Assembly: GCF_015100395.1 (NCBI RefSeq)
Contig: NZ_AP022847.1
Coordinates: 1,056,501-1,120,500, forward strand
Length of the DNA: 64,000 nt
Source of the DNA: Nitrosophilus alvini
GTDB taxonomy: Bacteria > Campylobacterota > Campylobacteria > Campylobacterales > Nitratiruptoraceae
Direction: 5' to 3'
Within the stretch, counting starts at the first letter, position 1, and each line of letters opens with the position of its first letter. Shown piece after piece: positions 1-9,188 of the stretch. The notes under the pieces were generated by a model. The model worked only from the letters and a program-made list of their open reading frames with translations. It was not told the DNA's origin and did no database searches. Made by a program: the position numbers and the translations under genes.

Positions 1-143
1 CTCTCTATAAGATCAACGAGCCTCTTATGAGCAGCGTCTCTTGCTGTATAAATTGTTCCGGTAAGATAGACAATATCACCGGCCTTCAGTTTTGTTACAT
101 CATCTTCACTTAACGGTGTTTTCATATAATATACGTTACTCAT
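1..143 (-). CDS. fumarate hydratase class I, beta subunit (partial, runs off the left edge)
   Basis: Only the first 47 codons are inside the window. The reading frame opens MSNVYYMKTPLSEDDV and continues with KAGDIVYLTGTIYTARDAAH, which is the N-terminal signature of the beta (swivelling C-terminal) subunit of two-subunit class I iron-sulfur fumarases and tartrate dehydratases. It begins 10 bases after the stop of the alpha subunit, in the same operon. With the alpha subunit it would interconvert fumarate and malate in the TCA cycle, probably in the reductive direction here. The 3' end is not visible, so completeness cannot be judged. Confidence 0.9.
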   Translation of the reverse strand, partial: MSNVYYMKTPLSEDDVTKLKAGDIVYLTGTIYTARDAAHKRLVDLIE

Positions 144-153
144 ACAACCAACC

Positions 154-1005
154 TTAAATAACAATATGTGTATGCCTGCTGCTATGGCACTGAACATTGA
201 CACTTACAGGCAGACTGGCAATATGACATGGGTTTTTTTCTATGTGAACCGCTAAAACAGTCTGGGTACCGCCCATACCCATAGCCCCAATTCCTAGTTT
301 GTTAAGTTCATAAAGAATCTCTTTTTCAAATTCTCTCATATCCGGATCGGGGTTTTCCGTGCCAACTTCCCTGAAAAGTGCATGTTTGCTCGATATAGCG
401 GCTTTTTCAAAAGTTCCTCCTATACCTATACCTACAATTATAGGAGGGCATGGATTTGGACCTGCATCAGATATGACTTTTTTAACAAAGTCGATTACTC
501 CCTCTTTACCCTGGGCAGGTGCCAATACTGTCGCACGACTTACATTTTCGCTGCCACCACCTTTTGCAGCATACTCTATCTCTATTTTATCGCCTTCAAC
601 AAGATCAAAATGTATAACTGCAGGAAGATTGTAACCGATTTTATCTTTTAGATTTTCTCTTGTAAAACAGTCGCAAGTCGAAGCTCTCAAATACCCCTCT
701 TTGTACCCTTTCTGCGTACCTTCATTTATAGCATCTTTAAGAGTTCCGCCAACAACTTTTACATCTTCTCCGACTTTAACGAAAAATACTGCTAAACCGG
801 TATCCTGGCAAAGAGGTTTCTCTTCTGTTTTAGCAATCTCAGCATTTAGTAGTATCTGCTCAAGAACTTTTTTCGCCACAGGACTTTTTTCTTCTTCTTT
901 TGCCTTTTTCAAAGCTTTTAACGCATCTTCGGGAAGATTTGTAGCAGTATGTATAATCATGTTTTTTATAGCATTCACTACATCTTCATATAAAACTTCT
1001 CTCAT
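154..1005 (-). CDS. fumarate hydratase class I, alpha subunit
   Basis: This is a 283-residue protein of the class I [4Fe-4S] fumarase alpha family, the N-terminal half of FumA-type enzymes encoded as a separate gene. Visible motifs are CQDTGLAVFF near residue 66, GGGSENVSR near 150, NPCPPIIVGIGIGGT near 185 and NPCHIASLPVSVN near 258. The three cysteines in CQDTG, NPCPP and NPCH are the likely cluster ligands. It pairs with the beta subunit starting at 143. Its ATG overlaps the mdh stop codon (ATGA, 4 bases), so the order mdh-fumA(alpha)-fumB(beta) looks like a translationally coupled malate/fumarate operon. The alternative, tartrate dehydratase (TtdA), is less likely next to mdh. Confidence 0.93.
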   Translation of the reverse strand: MREVLYEDVVNAIKNMIIHTATNLPEDALKALKKAKEEEKSPVAKKVLEQILLNAEIAKTEEKPLCQDTGLAVFFVKVGEDVKVVGGTLKDAINEGTQKGYKEGYLRASTCDCFTRENLKDKIGYNLPAVIHFDLVEGDKIEIEYAAKGGGSENVSRATVLAPAQGKEGVIDFVKKVISDAGPNPCPPIIVGIGIGGTFEKAAISSKHALFREVGTENPDPDMREFEKEILYELNKLGIGAMGMGGTQTVLAVHIEKNPCHIASLPVSVNVQCHSSRHTHIVI

Positions 1006-1961
1006 TTCGTATCCTCGAAAAAGTTATTCTTCTTTAGTGTCTCTATCAATCTCGCAACAGAGTCAATACTTTTTGCAAACATCTCTTTCTCTTTTTCGTT
1101 GAGAGTCACCTCGATAATCTTCTCAACACCCTCTTTTCCAAGCATTACGGGAACTCCGTTTACAATATCTCTATAGCCGTATTCTCCGTCAAGATAGACT
1201 GCACAAGGATATATCTGTTTTGTATCCTTTAAAATTGCCTCCACCATTATTGCTGTAGATTTTCCAGGTGCGTAAAATGCAGAGCCTGTTTTTAGATATC
1301 CAACTATTTCCGCTCCTCCGTGTCTGGTTCTTTCCACAACATCATCGATATCTTTTTCTGAAAGAAGGTCTGTCAGAGGTATTCCAGCTACTGTGGAGTA
1401 TCTGGGAAGAGGAACCATATCGTCTCCATGTCCACCTATGACACTTGCTCTGATCTGTCCTGCACCAAATCCCAGTTTTTCATGAATAAAGTGTGCCATT
1501 CTGGCGCTATCGAGTATTCCCGCCATTCCAACAACCTGTTTTGTAGAAAAACCGGCTGTTTTCAATGCAACATAAGTCATAGCATCAAGGGGATTTGATA
1601 CCATAACCAATATTGCATCAGGAGCAACTTTTTTTACCTCTGTTGCTACTTCCTTGGTTATTTCCGCATTAATCATCAGCAGATCATCTCTGCTCATTCC
1701 AGGTTTTCTAGGACTCCCTGCTGTTATCACAACAACTCTGGAATCTCTGATATCTTCATATGAGTCCGCCGATTTTACAACCGTATGACTTCTGATTGCG
1801 GCTGCAGCCTGACTCATGTCAAGAGCTTTCCCTTTTGCTCTCTCTTTGTCTCTGTCTAGCAATACTATTTCATGGCATACACCTTGCACCGCTAATGAAT
1901 ATGCAACGGTACTTCCCACATTGCCGGCTCCGATAATCGCAACTTTACTTTGCTCTATCAT
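1002..1961 (-). CDS. mdh: malate dehydrogenase (LDH-like family)
   Basis: This NAD(P)-dependent enzyme interconverts malate and oxaloacetate. The Rossmann motif GAGNVGS lies near residue 11, SPRKPGMSRDDL near 83 has the arginine expected for malate rather than lactate specificity, SNPLDAMTY follows, and GGHGDDMVP carries the catalytic histidine. At 319 residues it has normal length. I place the start at the ATG at 1961 because AAAGGAG lies four bases upstream; a GTG one codon earlier is also possible. It lies just downstream of the icd terminator hairpin and overlaps the fumarase alpha gene by 4 bases. Confidence 0.93.
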   Translation of the reverse strand: MIEQSKVAIIGAGNVGSTVAYSLAVQGVCHEIVLLDRDKERAKGKALDMSQAAAAIRSHTVVKSADSYEDIRDSRVVVITAGSPRKPGMSRDDLLMINAEITKEVATEVKKVAPDAILVMVSNPLDAMTYVALKTAGFSTKQVVGMAGILDSARMAHFIHEKLGFGAGQIRASVIGGHGDDMVPLPRYSTVAGIPLTDLLSEKDIDDVVERTRHGGAEIVGYLKTGSAFYAPGKSTAIMVEAILKDTKQIYPCAVYLDGEYGYRDIVNGVPVMLGKEGVEKIIEVTLNEKEKEMFAKSIDSVARLIETLKKNNFFEDTK

Positions 1962-1986
1962 CACACTCCTTTCTTTAATATTTTAT

Positions 1987-2008
1987 AGAGGAGGAGAAGA
2001 CCTCCTCT
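1987..2008 (-). terminator. terminator-like hairpin after icd
   Basis: A perfect 8-bp stem AGAGGAGG/CCTCCTCT (1987-1994 and 2001-2008) has a 6-base loop and lies in the 75-bp gap between the icd stop and the mdh start. On the minus strand it is followed by an AT-rich run rather than a clean U-tract, so it may only attenuate read-through into mdh. Confidence 0.6.
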
Positions 2009-2036
2009 TTATTTAACAAAGTTTAGGATATTAAAA

Positions 2037-4256
2037 CTATATTGAGTCTATAATCGCATTGAATGTGGCACTTGGACGCATTGCTTTTTCAGCTTTCTCG
2101 TCATCTGGATGGAAATATCCGCCAACATCCTGAGGTTTCCCTTCTGCTGCTCTTATCTCGTCGAGAATTTTTTGCTCATTCTCTTTTAAAGACTTGGCAA
2201 CAGGTGCAAAAATCGCTTCTAATTCGCTATCACCGCATTTGGCCAGTTCTTCTGCCCAGAAAGTGGCAAGATAGTAGTGGCTTCCTCTGTTATCCAGCTC
2301 ACCAACTTTTCTTTTCGGAGTCATGTCTTTATCAAGATACTGGCCAACGGCTCTATCAAGTGCATCGGCTATTATTACCGCTTTATCGCTTGCGCCCTGT
2401 TTATTTGCAAGTTTGAATGATTCGACAAGTGCCATAAACTCTCCAAGGCTATCCCATCTTAGGTGTCCCTCTTTCAAGAACTGCTCCACATGTTTTGGAG
2501 CCGAGCCGCCTGCACCTGTTTCAAACACACCACCACCGTTTAGCAACGGAACGATAGATAGTGTTCTTGCACTTGTTCCAACTTCAATTATCGGGAAAAG
2601 GTCAGTGAGGTAGTCTCTTAAAACGTTACCTGTAGCAGCAATTGTTCCAAGTCCGCTTCTAAATCTTTTCAATGTAAACTTCATAGCCTGTTCTGGAGCC
2701 ATTACATGATATTCTACTCCATTGAGATCTTCGCCCTTAAGTACATCAACAACTTTTTTGATCAAGTTCGCATCATGTGCTCTGTTGCTGTCAAGCCAGA
2801 ATACGATTGGATATCCGCTCTCTTTAGATCTTCTTACCGCAAGTTTTACCCAGTCAACGATAGCATCATCTTTAGCACTGTATCCTCTATAGATGTCTCC
2901 TTCGTGTACGCTGTGGCAAAGTAGTGTATTACCTTCCTCATCTACGACTTTGATAACTCCGTCGCTTGGAGGGAAGAAAGTTTTGTCATGGCTTCCGTAC
3001 TCTTCAGCCTTTTTGGCCATAAGACCGATATTTTGTACTGTTCCTACTTTTGCAGGATCAAACTGTCCGTTTTTAACGATATCAGAAACTATCTCTTTAT
3101 ACATTCTTGCATATGTTCTGTCCGGAACTGTAATTACACAATCTTCTACTTCACCGCTTGGTCCCCATCCTTTAAGTCCGTTTTTGATAACTGCCGGAAT
3201 AGAGGCGTCTATGATAACGTCGTTTGGCGCATGAAGGTTTGTAATACCTGCATCTGAATCAACCATATACATTCTTGGCTGTTTTTTATAGATTTCATTG
3301 ATGCACTCTTTGATCTCGTTTTGAACACCTTCAGGAAGTTTGGACATTTTGTTTTCAAGATCGACAAGACCGTTGTTTGGATCAAATCCTATCTCTTCAA
3401 GCTCTTTTCCGAATTTATCAAAAAGCTCTTTATAGTAGACTCTTATAGCATCTCCGATATAAACAGGGTCAGAGATTTTCATCATGGTAGCTTTCACGTG
3501 TAGCGAGAAAAGAATATCTTTCTTTTTAGCATCATCTATAACGTTTTGATAAAACTCTTTTAGTTCACATCTGTTAAGAGATGCTGCACTAAATACTTCA
3601 CCTTCAAGAAGATCAATCTCTTTAAGCTCTTCTACCTTTCCGTCATTGCCTTCAAAAACCATTTTGATTTTCATATCTTTCGGAGCTATGAAAGATTGCT
3701 CATTTTGGTAAAAATCGTTTTTATCCATATGAGCTACATAACTTTTACTGTCAGGGCTTACATCTCTCATTTTATGAGGATGCTTTTTCGCATACTGCTT
3801 AACAGCTTCAGAAAGTCTTCTGTCTGAGTTACCTTGTCTTAGAACAGGGTTAACAGCACTTCCTAGAAGCTTTGAAAATCTCTCCCTAAGAGCAACCTCT
3901 TCAGCAGTTTTTGGCTCTTCAGGGAAATCGGGTATATCATATCCCTGAGACTGTAACTCTTTAATTGCCGCTACCAACTGAGGAATTGATGCTGAGATAT
4001 TTGGAAGTTTTACAATATTGGCTTCCGGCTTCAAAACTAGCTCACCCAGATAAGCAAGTTCGTCAGACTGTTTTTTATCTTCCGGAAGTTTATCGGAAAA
4101 TTCTGCTATGATTCTTCCGGCCAAAGAGATATCCCTTAGTTCGATATCTACTCCCGCTTCCTTGACAAAAGCCTTTACCACAGGTAAAAGCGAATATGTC
4201 GCCAATGCTGGAGCTTCATCTATTTTTGTCCAGACTATTTTTGGTGTTTGTGCCAT
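2037..4256 (-). CDS. icd: isocitrate dehydrogenase, NADP-dependent, monomeric type
   Basis: The 739-residue length and motifs match the monomeric (about 80 kDa) NADP-isocitrate dehydrogenase family, not the 45-kDa dimeric one. Visible family stretches include KIVWTKIDEAPALATYSLLP at the start, GNSDRR near 140, HVKATMMKISDP near 255, DSDAGITNLHAPNDVIIDAS near 348, WLDSNRAHDANLI near 495, GTIAATGNVLRDYLTD near 550 and LDNRGSHYYLA near 660. It converts isocitrate to 2-oxoglutarate, or the reverse carboxylation in the reductive TCA cycle. The neighbours mdh and fumarase share the pathway. A SD-like AGAGGAG lies directly upstream of its ATG. Confidence 0.95.
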   Translation of the reverse strand: MAQTPKIVWTKIDEAPALATYSLLPVVKAFVKEAGVDIELRDISLAGRIIAEFSDKLPEDKKQSDELAYLGELVLKPEANIVKLPNISASIPQLVAAIKELQSQGYDIPDFPEEPKTAEEVALRERFSKLLGSAVNPVLRQGNSDRRLSEAVKQYAKKHPHKMRDVSPDSKSYVAHMDKNDFYQNEQSFIAPKDMKIKMVFEGNDGKVEELKEIDLLEGEVFSAASLNRCELKEFYQNVIDDAKKKDILFSLHVKATMMKISDPVYIGDAIRVYYKELFDKFGKELEEIGFDPNNGLVDLENKMSKLPEGVQNEIKECINEIYKKQPRMYMVDSDAGITNLHAPNDVIIDASIPAVIKNGLKGWGPSGEVEDCVITVPDRTYARMYKEIVSDIVKNGQFDPAKVGTVQNIGLMAKKAEEYGSHDKTFFPPSDGVIKVVDEEGNTLLCHSVHEGDIYRGYSAKDDAIVDWVKLAVRRSKESGYPIVFWLDSNRAHDANLIKKVVDVLKGEDLNGVEYHVMAPEQAMKFTLKRFRSGLGTIAATGNVLRDYLTDLFPIIEVGTSARTLSIVPLLNGGGVFETGAGGSAPKHVEQFLKEGHLRWDSLGEFMALVESFKLANKQGASDKAVIIADALDRAVGQYLDKDMTPKRKVGELDNRGSHYYLATFWAEELAKCGDSELEAIFAPVAKSLKENEQKILDEIRAAEGKPQDVGGYFHPDDEKAEKAMRPSATFNAIIDSI

Positions 4257-4320
4257 GTTTTCTCCTCTTTCTATTTTCTTTAATAACTTTGAATCTACTA
4301 GGATATACCTTATAGACTAT

Positions 4321-4363
4321 AGCCTGTTAATGACCCTTTAAAGGTCTTGTCTCTTAACAGGCT
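4321..4363. repeat. nested inverted repeat between mltG and icd
   Basis: Outer arms AGCCTGTTAA (4321-4330) and TTAACAGGCT (4354-4363) are perfectly complementary over 10 bp. Inside them a second small dyad centres on CCTTTAAAGG (4335-4344). The element sits in the 208-bp gap downstream of mltG and upstream of icd. No strong U-tract follows on either strand, so it is not a textbook terminator. It could be a 5'-leader structure of icd, an operator or a repeat unit. Confidence 0.6.
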
Positions 4364-4464
4364 TTACCCTTTCACTACCTGAATTAACATTCTAATAGTA
4401 ACACTCTATAAGTTTATTTTTTCTCAAACTTTACAGAACTTTCTTTCGATTGTCGAAATATGTT

Positions 4465-5412
4465 TCATTTTTTCACAGATTTTATGTTATTGATATGATT
4501 TTTATAAGTTTTACTAAACTTGTGTCTCTTTTTTCCGGACTTTACAAAATATAGATATTCGGTTTTTGCGGGGAAAACAGCCGCCTTTATAGCGCTCAAA
4601 CTCACATTGCATACAGGATACGGTGGCAGTCCTTTGAATTTGTAGGTATTGAATCTTGTCAAATCGGATTGTATCCTCTTTCTTGTTATTTTAGTATGCG
4701 AATAGTCACCATAATTCAATGCCCCGTCCATTTGCAGAGGCATTCCTTTTTTCAGACGATTATAAATTACGGAGGAGATCAGCGGCATCTCCTTTTCGTT
4801 TGCAGCCTCTTTCTGAATAATAGAAGCAATAGTTATATACTTTCCAAACCATTTATCCTGTTCATATCTGCCAAATATTTTGTTCGCTATCTCTTTATGT
4901 CTTTTCAGTGAATTGTTTACAAGGTAGTATATTAGATGTTTCTCATCTATACCTTTTGGTATATGATATGTTTCGGGCAGTATCACACCCTCTTTGAAAG
5001 GAGACTGGATAAAAAATTCGTTTTTTAGTTTTTCATATGAAAGACCGAGTTTTTCGGCAACCTCTTTTAAAAAAAGAGTTGTTGTCTCACCTGGAATAAG
5101 CGTTATCTCTATCAACGGAGCTTTTGCAGTTGTAAGCTTGTAGAGAAAATCTCCACGAGAAAGCTTCTTTTGCCCGATATCTATCCAGCCAGACTGAGGT
5201 TTTCCTATAAATCTAACTATATATGAATCTATACCGCTAAGCGAAAAACTTTTATCCTCAAGGTATGATATAATCTTGTTAATAGGGCCTTTCGGAATAT
5301 AGACAACTTTTGAAGAATTTATAGGATTTGCCAAATAATAGACGAGAACTGTAATGATAACTAAAACGATTTCTGCAATAAATAAGATAATATTAAGTTT
5401 TTTTATAGCCAT
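4465..5412 (-). CDS. mltG: endolytic peptidoglycan transglycosylase MltG (YceG family)
   Basis: This 315-residue inner-membrane protein cuts nascent glycan strands. It has an N-terminal membrane anchor (LNIILFIAEIVLVIITVLVYYL, residues about 6-27), a LysM-like middle part with LIPGETTTLFLKEVAEKLG, and the YceG catalytic core ASIIQKEAANEKEMPLISSVIYNRL near 200, where the glutamate of KEAA is the expected catalytic residue. PLQMDGALNYG and FNTYKFKGLPPYPVCNVS are further family motifs. Its first 59 bases are antisense to the first codons of the divergent AsmA-like gene. It is well separated from icd downstream. Confidence 0.92.
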   Translation of the reverse strand: MAIKKLNIILFIAEIVLVIITVLVYYLANPINSSKVVYIPKGPINKIISYLEDKSFSLSGIDSYIVRFIGKPQSGWIDIGQKKLSRGDFLYKLTTAKAPLIEITLIPGETTTLFLKEVAEKLGLSYEKLKNEFFIQSPFKEGVILPETYHIPKGIDEKHLIYYLVNNSLKRHKEIANKIFGRYEQDKWFGKYITIASIIQKEAANEKEMPLISSVIYNRLKKGMPLQMDGALNYGDYSHTKITRKRIQSDLTRFNTYKFKGLPPYPVCNVSLSAIKAAVFPAKTEYLYFVKSGKKRHKFSKTYKNHINNIKSVKK

Positions 5413-7906
5413 TTTGCTGCTTTTCGGGTTTTTCTATTTCCTTCTAACAGAAGGTATAAAAATCGACGAAATAAAATTACCTTTTATTAACGCAAAGCAA
5501 TTGTATCTGAAACTAGATAAAAAACTAATTGTCAATATCAAAGAACTCAATATTAAAAAAGAGAAACATGCGAAAAGAGAAAAAGATATAGAAAAATTTA
5601 TCGACTCTTTTCATTATCTGCCGCTTATTTTTCAAAAAATAGAGATAGAACGTGTCAATTTCCTAAATTATCATGTTACTTTTCTATACAAAGATGACGT
5701 TTTTTATATAGATACCGACAAATACCGTTTCGCCGCAAAACTTAATATTGTTGACCATACTCTCTTTGCAGATATTCCTCAACTGGAAATAAAAGGATTT
5801 GATCTTTTTTTCGAAGGTCTACTGAAACTCGACCTAAAAACGGAAAACGCTAAATTCAAAGGAAAATATTTTATATACGGTATAGAAGGAAAGATTTTAG
5901 CAAAAAAAAGAGGAAATAAAATCTTCACCAAAATCGATAGCGGCTATTTTAAAAATGAGGATTTGAAAAAAGTGGTAGAAAAGTTCGATCTAGAAGAGAT
6001 TATAAAAAGTTGGATTTATAAAAATATCGTTGCAAAAAAATATAGACTAAAATATCTAAGTGCGATTATAGACCTGAAACTCAAATATCTTGTAGTTCCT
6101 GACTCTATCGAAGGTATAGCTTACGGATACAATACAAAAATATTTTTCAATGAAAAAACACCCCCCGTTATATGTAAAAAAGTTACTGCAACGTACCAAA
6201 AGAGTACTCTCTCTTTTGATATAGAAAAACCCAGATACCTGAATAAAAATCTCGACGGAAGCCGTGTCAAGATAAACGATATCATTTATCGCAATGCAAA
6301 TATTGATATCATTATAAAAACCGAAAGCCCTCTTGATGATGAAATACTCTCATTGCTGAAAACCTACGATGTGGATCTTCCTCTCTATCAGAAAAAAGGG
6401 AAGATAAAAGCTGTATTAAAAATACATATTCTGTTTAGAGAACCCAAACCCGAAATAAAAGGCGTTTTTGTAACCCGAAATTCTGTTTTGAGTATAAAAG
6501 GTATCGATTTTTATATGGAAGATGCTACGGTTAAGCTTGATGGAACAAAAGTTACCGTTGAGCCTTCAAAAATCGCTTTGGATGATATACTGAAAAGTTC
6601 AATCAAAGGTGCTATAGATACAGATAACAAAAAAGCCGAATTTCATTTGGGAATAGACGAGATAAAAATCTCTTCTTTGAAAAGAGATATTCTTTATGCA
6701 AAAAATATAAAAGAAAATCTGCTGATAGATTTTAAAGATCAAAACACTACAACTTTGCTATTTAAAAATATGGGAATAAAAATGGTTATGAAGCCGGAAA
6801 AAAAATATATTTATATTAAAGAACTGAAAAAACTAGAGCAGTATTCTGATTTTCTCAAAAACATAAAAATAGACAGAGGCCATCTAAATATCATTACCCA
6901 AAATTTCAAAAGTTTTGATATCGATGGTTTTGTGGTCAAAAAAAACGAAATCCTTACTTTTAAAGGAGCCTATGTTAGTGATTTCTATTTTAAAGGTAAA
7001 ATCCTAGAAAAAAGCGCAACTGTAGATATAAACGAAAAAATAAAAATCTTTTATAAAGATATATTGGATATTTCACTTAAAGATTATGATATCCACATAA
7101 AATCTGATATGTTTGATCAAAACGATACCGGTTCTGACTCAGCCCTTAAAAATATAAGATTAAACGGAAAAAATTCAAACATCATTATAGACAATCATCT
7201 TCTTCTATGTGAAAACTATATTCTTGTAAAAAAGGGAAGTCTTATAGATTTTCTTTCAACCTACAAAAGCGGTAAAGTTATTTTGACAGGAACAACAAAA
7301 AATTTCAAAATAACAGGTTCAAATCTCAAAGAAGAGCTTGTCAGTAGATTTATTGACTTTTATGGTATAAACGGTGGACTATACAATTTACAGGCAAATG
7401 GCAACACAAAAAATCTAACCGGAAAAATAACTTTTTACAATGCGGTTTTGAAAGATTTTGCCCTTTTAAATAATATTCTTGCATTTCTAAATACCGTACC
7501 TGCACTCATAACTTTTTCTGATCCCGGATATAGTCAACACGGTTTCAAGGTAAAAAAGGGGGTTATGAACTTCAGGTTAGTCAACAAAGTCTTATATATA
7601 GATTCTTTGAAATTTGAAGGTTCAAGTACCAATATCGAAGGTTCCGGAATTTTAGATCTTAACAGAAACACTATCGATATGCGATTAAAATTGAAAACTT
7701 TTAAAAGAATTAGTACAGTTGTAAGCAAAATCCCTCTTGCCGGTTATATACTTTTGGGAGAAGATGGCTCTATCAGCACGGTTCTAAAAATCAGAGGCGA
7801 TCTTATGAAACCGAAAATCGAGTCGAAACTTCCTGAAGAGACTATAAAAGCCCCATTGAATATCATCAAAAGGACTCTTGAACTTCCCTTCAAACTTTTT
7901 AAATAG
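5354..7906 (+). CDS. AsmA/YhdP-like large envelope protein (DUF3971-type)
   Basis: This is an 850-residue protein with a single N-terminal membrane segment (KIILSFFIAILLLFGFFYFLL, about residues 11-31), followed by a long periplasmic region of alternating beta-strand character and no obvious active site. The C-terminal part, with LNTVPALITFSDPGYSQHGF near 715, LKFEGSSTNIEGSGILDLNRNTIDMRL near 755 and the final PKIESKLPEETIKAPLNIIKRTLELP, is typical of AsmA-like C-terminal domains of YhdP/TamB-type lipid-transport bridges. The likely role is phospholipid movement or outer-membrane homeostasis, by family inference only. It is transcribed divergently from mltG with overlapping starts; a TTG at 5414 would avoid overlap but would cut the membrane helix. 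Confidence 0.75.
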   Translation: MITKTISAINKIILSFFIAILLLFGFFYFLLTEGIKIDEIKLPFINAKQLYLKLDKKLIVNIKELNIKKEKHAKREKDIEKFIDSFHYLPLIFQKIEIERVNFLNYHVTFLYKDDVFYIDTDKYRFAAKLNIVDHTLFADIPQLEIKGFDLFFEGLLKLDLKTENAKFKGKYFIYGIEGKILAKKRGNKIFTKIDSGYFKNEDLKKVVEKFDLEEIIKSWIYKNIVAKKYRLKYLSAIIDLKLKYLVVPDSIEGIAYGYNTKIFFNEKTPPVICKKVTATYQKSTLSFDIEKPRYLNKNLDGSRVKINDIIYRNANIDIIIKTESPLDDEILSLLKTYDVDLPLYQKKGKIKAVLKIHILFREPKPEIKGVFVTRNSVLSIKGIDFYMEDATVKLDGTKVTVEPSKIALDDILKSSIKGAIDTDNKKAEFHLGIDEIKISSLKRDILYAKNIKENLLIDFKDQNTTTLLFKNMGIKMVMKPEKKYIYIKELKKLEQYSDFLKNIKIDRGHLNIITQNFKSFDIDGFVVKKNEILTFKGAYVSDFYFKGKILEKSATVDINEKIKIFYKDILDISLKDYDIHIKSDMFDQNDTGSDSALKNIRLNGKNSNIIIDNHLLLCENYILVKKGSLIDFLSTYKSGKVILTGTTKNFKITGSNLKEELVSRFIDFYGINGGLYNLQANGNTKNLTGKITFYNAVLKDFALLNNILAFLNTVPALITFSDPGYSQHGFKVKKGVMNFRLVNKVLYIDSLKFEGSSTNIEGSGILDLNRNTIDMRLKLKTFKRISTVVSKIPLAGYILLGEDGSISTVLKIRGDLMKPKIESKLPEETIKAPLNIIKRTLELPFKLFK

Positions 7907-7935
7907 ATTACGGTTTTAGTATACTTTTTAAAGTT

Positions 7936-9138
7936 TTACTCGTTTCTTAAAACATCTATCACATTTACTTCTGTAGCTTTTTTTGCCGGATAGTACGAAG
8001 AGAGGAGTGTAATAACTATCGCTCCCGTTACTATAGACCAAAAGTCGATTATGCTCAGTTCAAGCGGAAGTTTGGAAGTACCGTACACATCTGCCGGCAA
8101 AGAGACTATATCAAACGTTCCTAGCAGATATATACCAAAAAGTCCGAGAGCAACTCCAGCCGCTACACCAAATCCTCCTATGATGAAACCCAGATAGAAA
8201 AATATATGTTTCACCTCTTTACGGGACGCACCGAGAGAAAGAAGAAGTGCTATCTCTTTTCTTCTGTTCATAACTGTCATTAAAAGCGAACTGACTATGT
8301 TCAGCGAAGCTATCAAAATAATTAGCATCAAAACAATAAAAAGTGCTCTTTTTTCCATCTGCAATGCTGCAAAAAAGTTTCCGTTTTGCTGCCACCAGCC
8401 GACAATTCCTACACTTGAAGGAACAAAGTTTTTAAGTTTCTCTATATCTTTTTGAGGAGTTTTGGAATATATATGTATTCCACTAAATTCCCCCTCTGCT
8501 GTCCTCAAAATCGGTTTGAGTGAATCTATAGTAGTATATATATATGCTTTATCGTATGCTATAAGTCCTGATTTGAAAAATCCCTTTATTGTAAACCTTT
8601 TTATCATAGGAGTTAAGACAAGCCCGCCCGGCTCACTTTTCGTGAATATAAAAATGACTTTTTCATTCTCTTCAAGCATCATATTTTTATAAAGTTCCGC
8701 TCCTACTATAGCTTCAAATTTGCCAACTTTTTTGTTTTTGACAGCCTTTTGCAAAACATCGTTTATCTCCACCTCTTTTTCAAAATCGACACCAAAAAGT
8801 ATCCCTCCCTCCATAGAATCACCTTTTTTAACAATAACCTGGGATGAGAGATAGGGACTGAATTTAAGATTAGGAAAACTTTTTTCCAGTTTTTGCAAAA
8901 GCTCACTATTTACAGCACCGGGAAGTTTTGGATAAATTGTCAGAGGATAATTCATAGTAAAGAGTTTTTTCTCAAACTCTTTGTCAAAACCGTTCATTAT
9001 AGCCATAGCGACTATAAGAACCATAACGCCCACAGCTATACCCAAAAATGCGAGTAGAGCGGAAAGAAATATAAACGGCTGCTCTTTGTCAAATCTAAGA
9101 TAGCGTTTTACAATATAAAAAATAAAATTTTTATCCAT
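7936..9138 (-). CDS. LolC/LolE-type lipoprotein-releasing ABC transporter permease
   Basis: This is a 400-residue FtsX/MacB-fold permease. It has an N-terminal helix (FIFLSALLAFLGIAVGVMVLIVAMAIMNGF, about 23-52), a large periplasmic domain, and three C-terminal helices around 270-295, 315-345 and 365-390. The strings MNGFDKEFEKKL near 49, MTVMNRRKEIALLLSLGAS near 287 and the end SYYPAKKATEVNVIDVLRNE are characteristic of LolC/E. Its ATPase (LolD) is not in this window. With lolA at 11884 and secA next door this region serves envelope export. Two consecutive ATGs occur at the start (9141 and 9138). Confidence 0.87.
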   Translation of the reverse strand: MDKNFIFYIVKRYLRFDKEQPFIFLSALLAFLGIAVGVMVLIVAMAIMNGFDKEFEKKLFTMNYPLTIYPKLPGAVNSELLQKLEKSFPNLKFSPYLSSQVIVKKGDSMEGGILFGVDFEKEVEINDVLQKAVKNKKVGKFEAIVGAELYKNMMLEENEKVIFIFTKSEPGGLVLTPMIKRFTIKGFFKSGLIAYDKAYIYTTIDSLKPILRTAEGEFSGIHIYSKTPQKDIEKLKNFVPSSVGIVGWWQQNGNFFAALQMEKRALFIVLMLIILIASLNIVSSLLMTVMNRRKEIALLLSLGASRKEVKHIFFYLGFIIGGFGVAAGVALGLFGIYLLGTFDIVSLPADVYGTSKLPLELSIIDFWSIVTGAIVITLLSSYYPAKKATEVNVIDVLRNE

Positions 9139-9188
9139 CATTTATCTTGCTTCACAAAGACTAGCCAACTTCTCACCAGCTGCACTCT

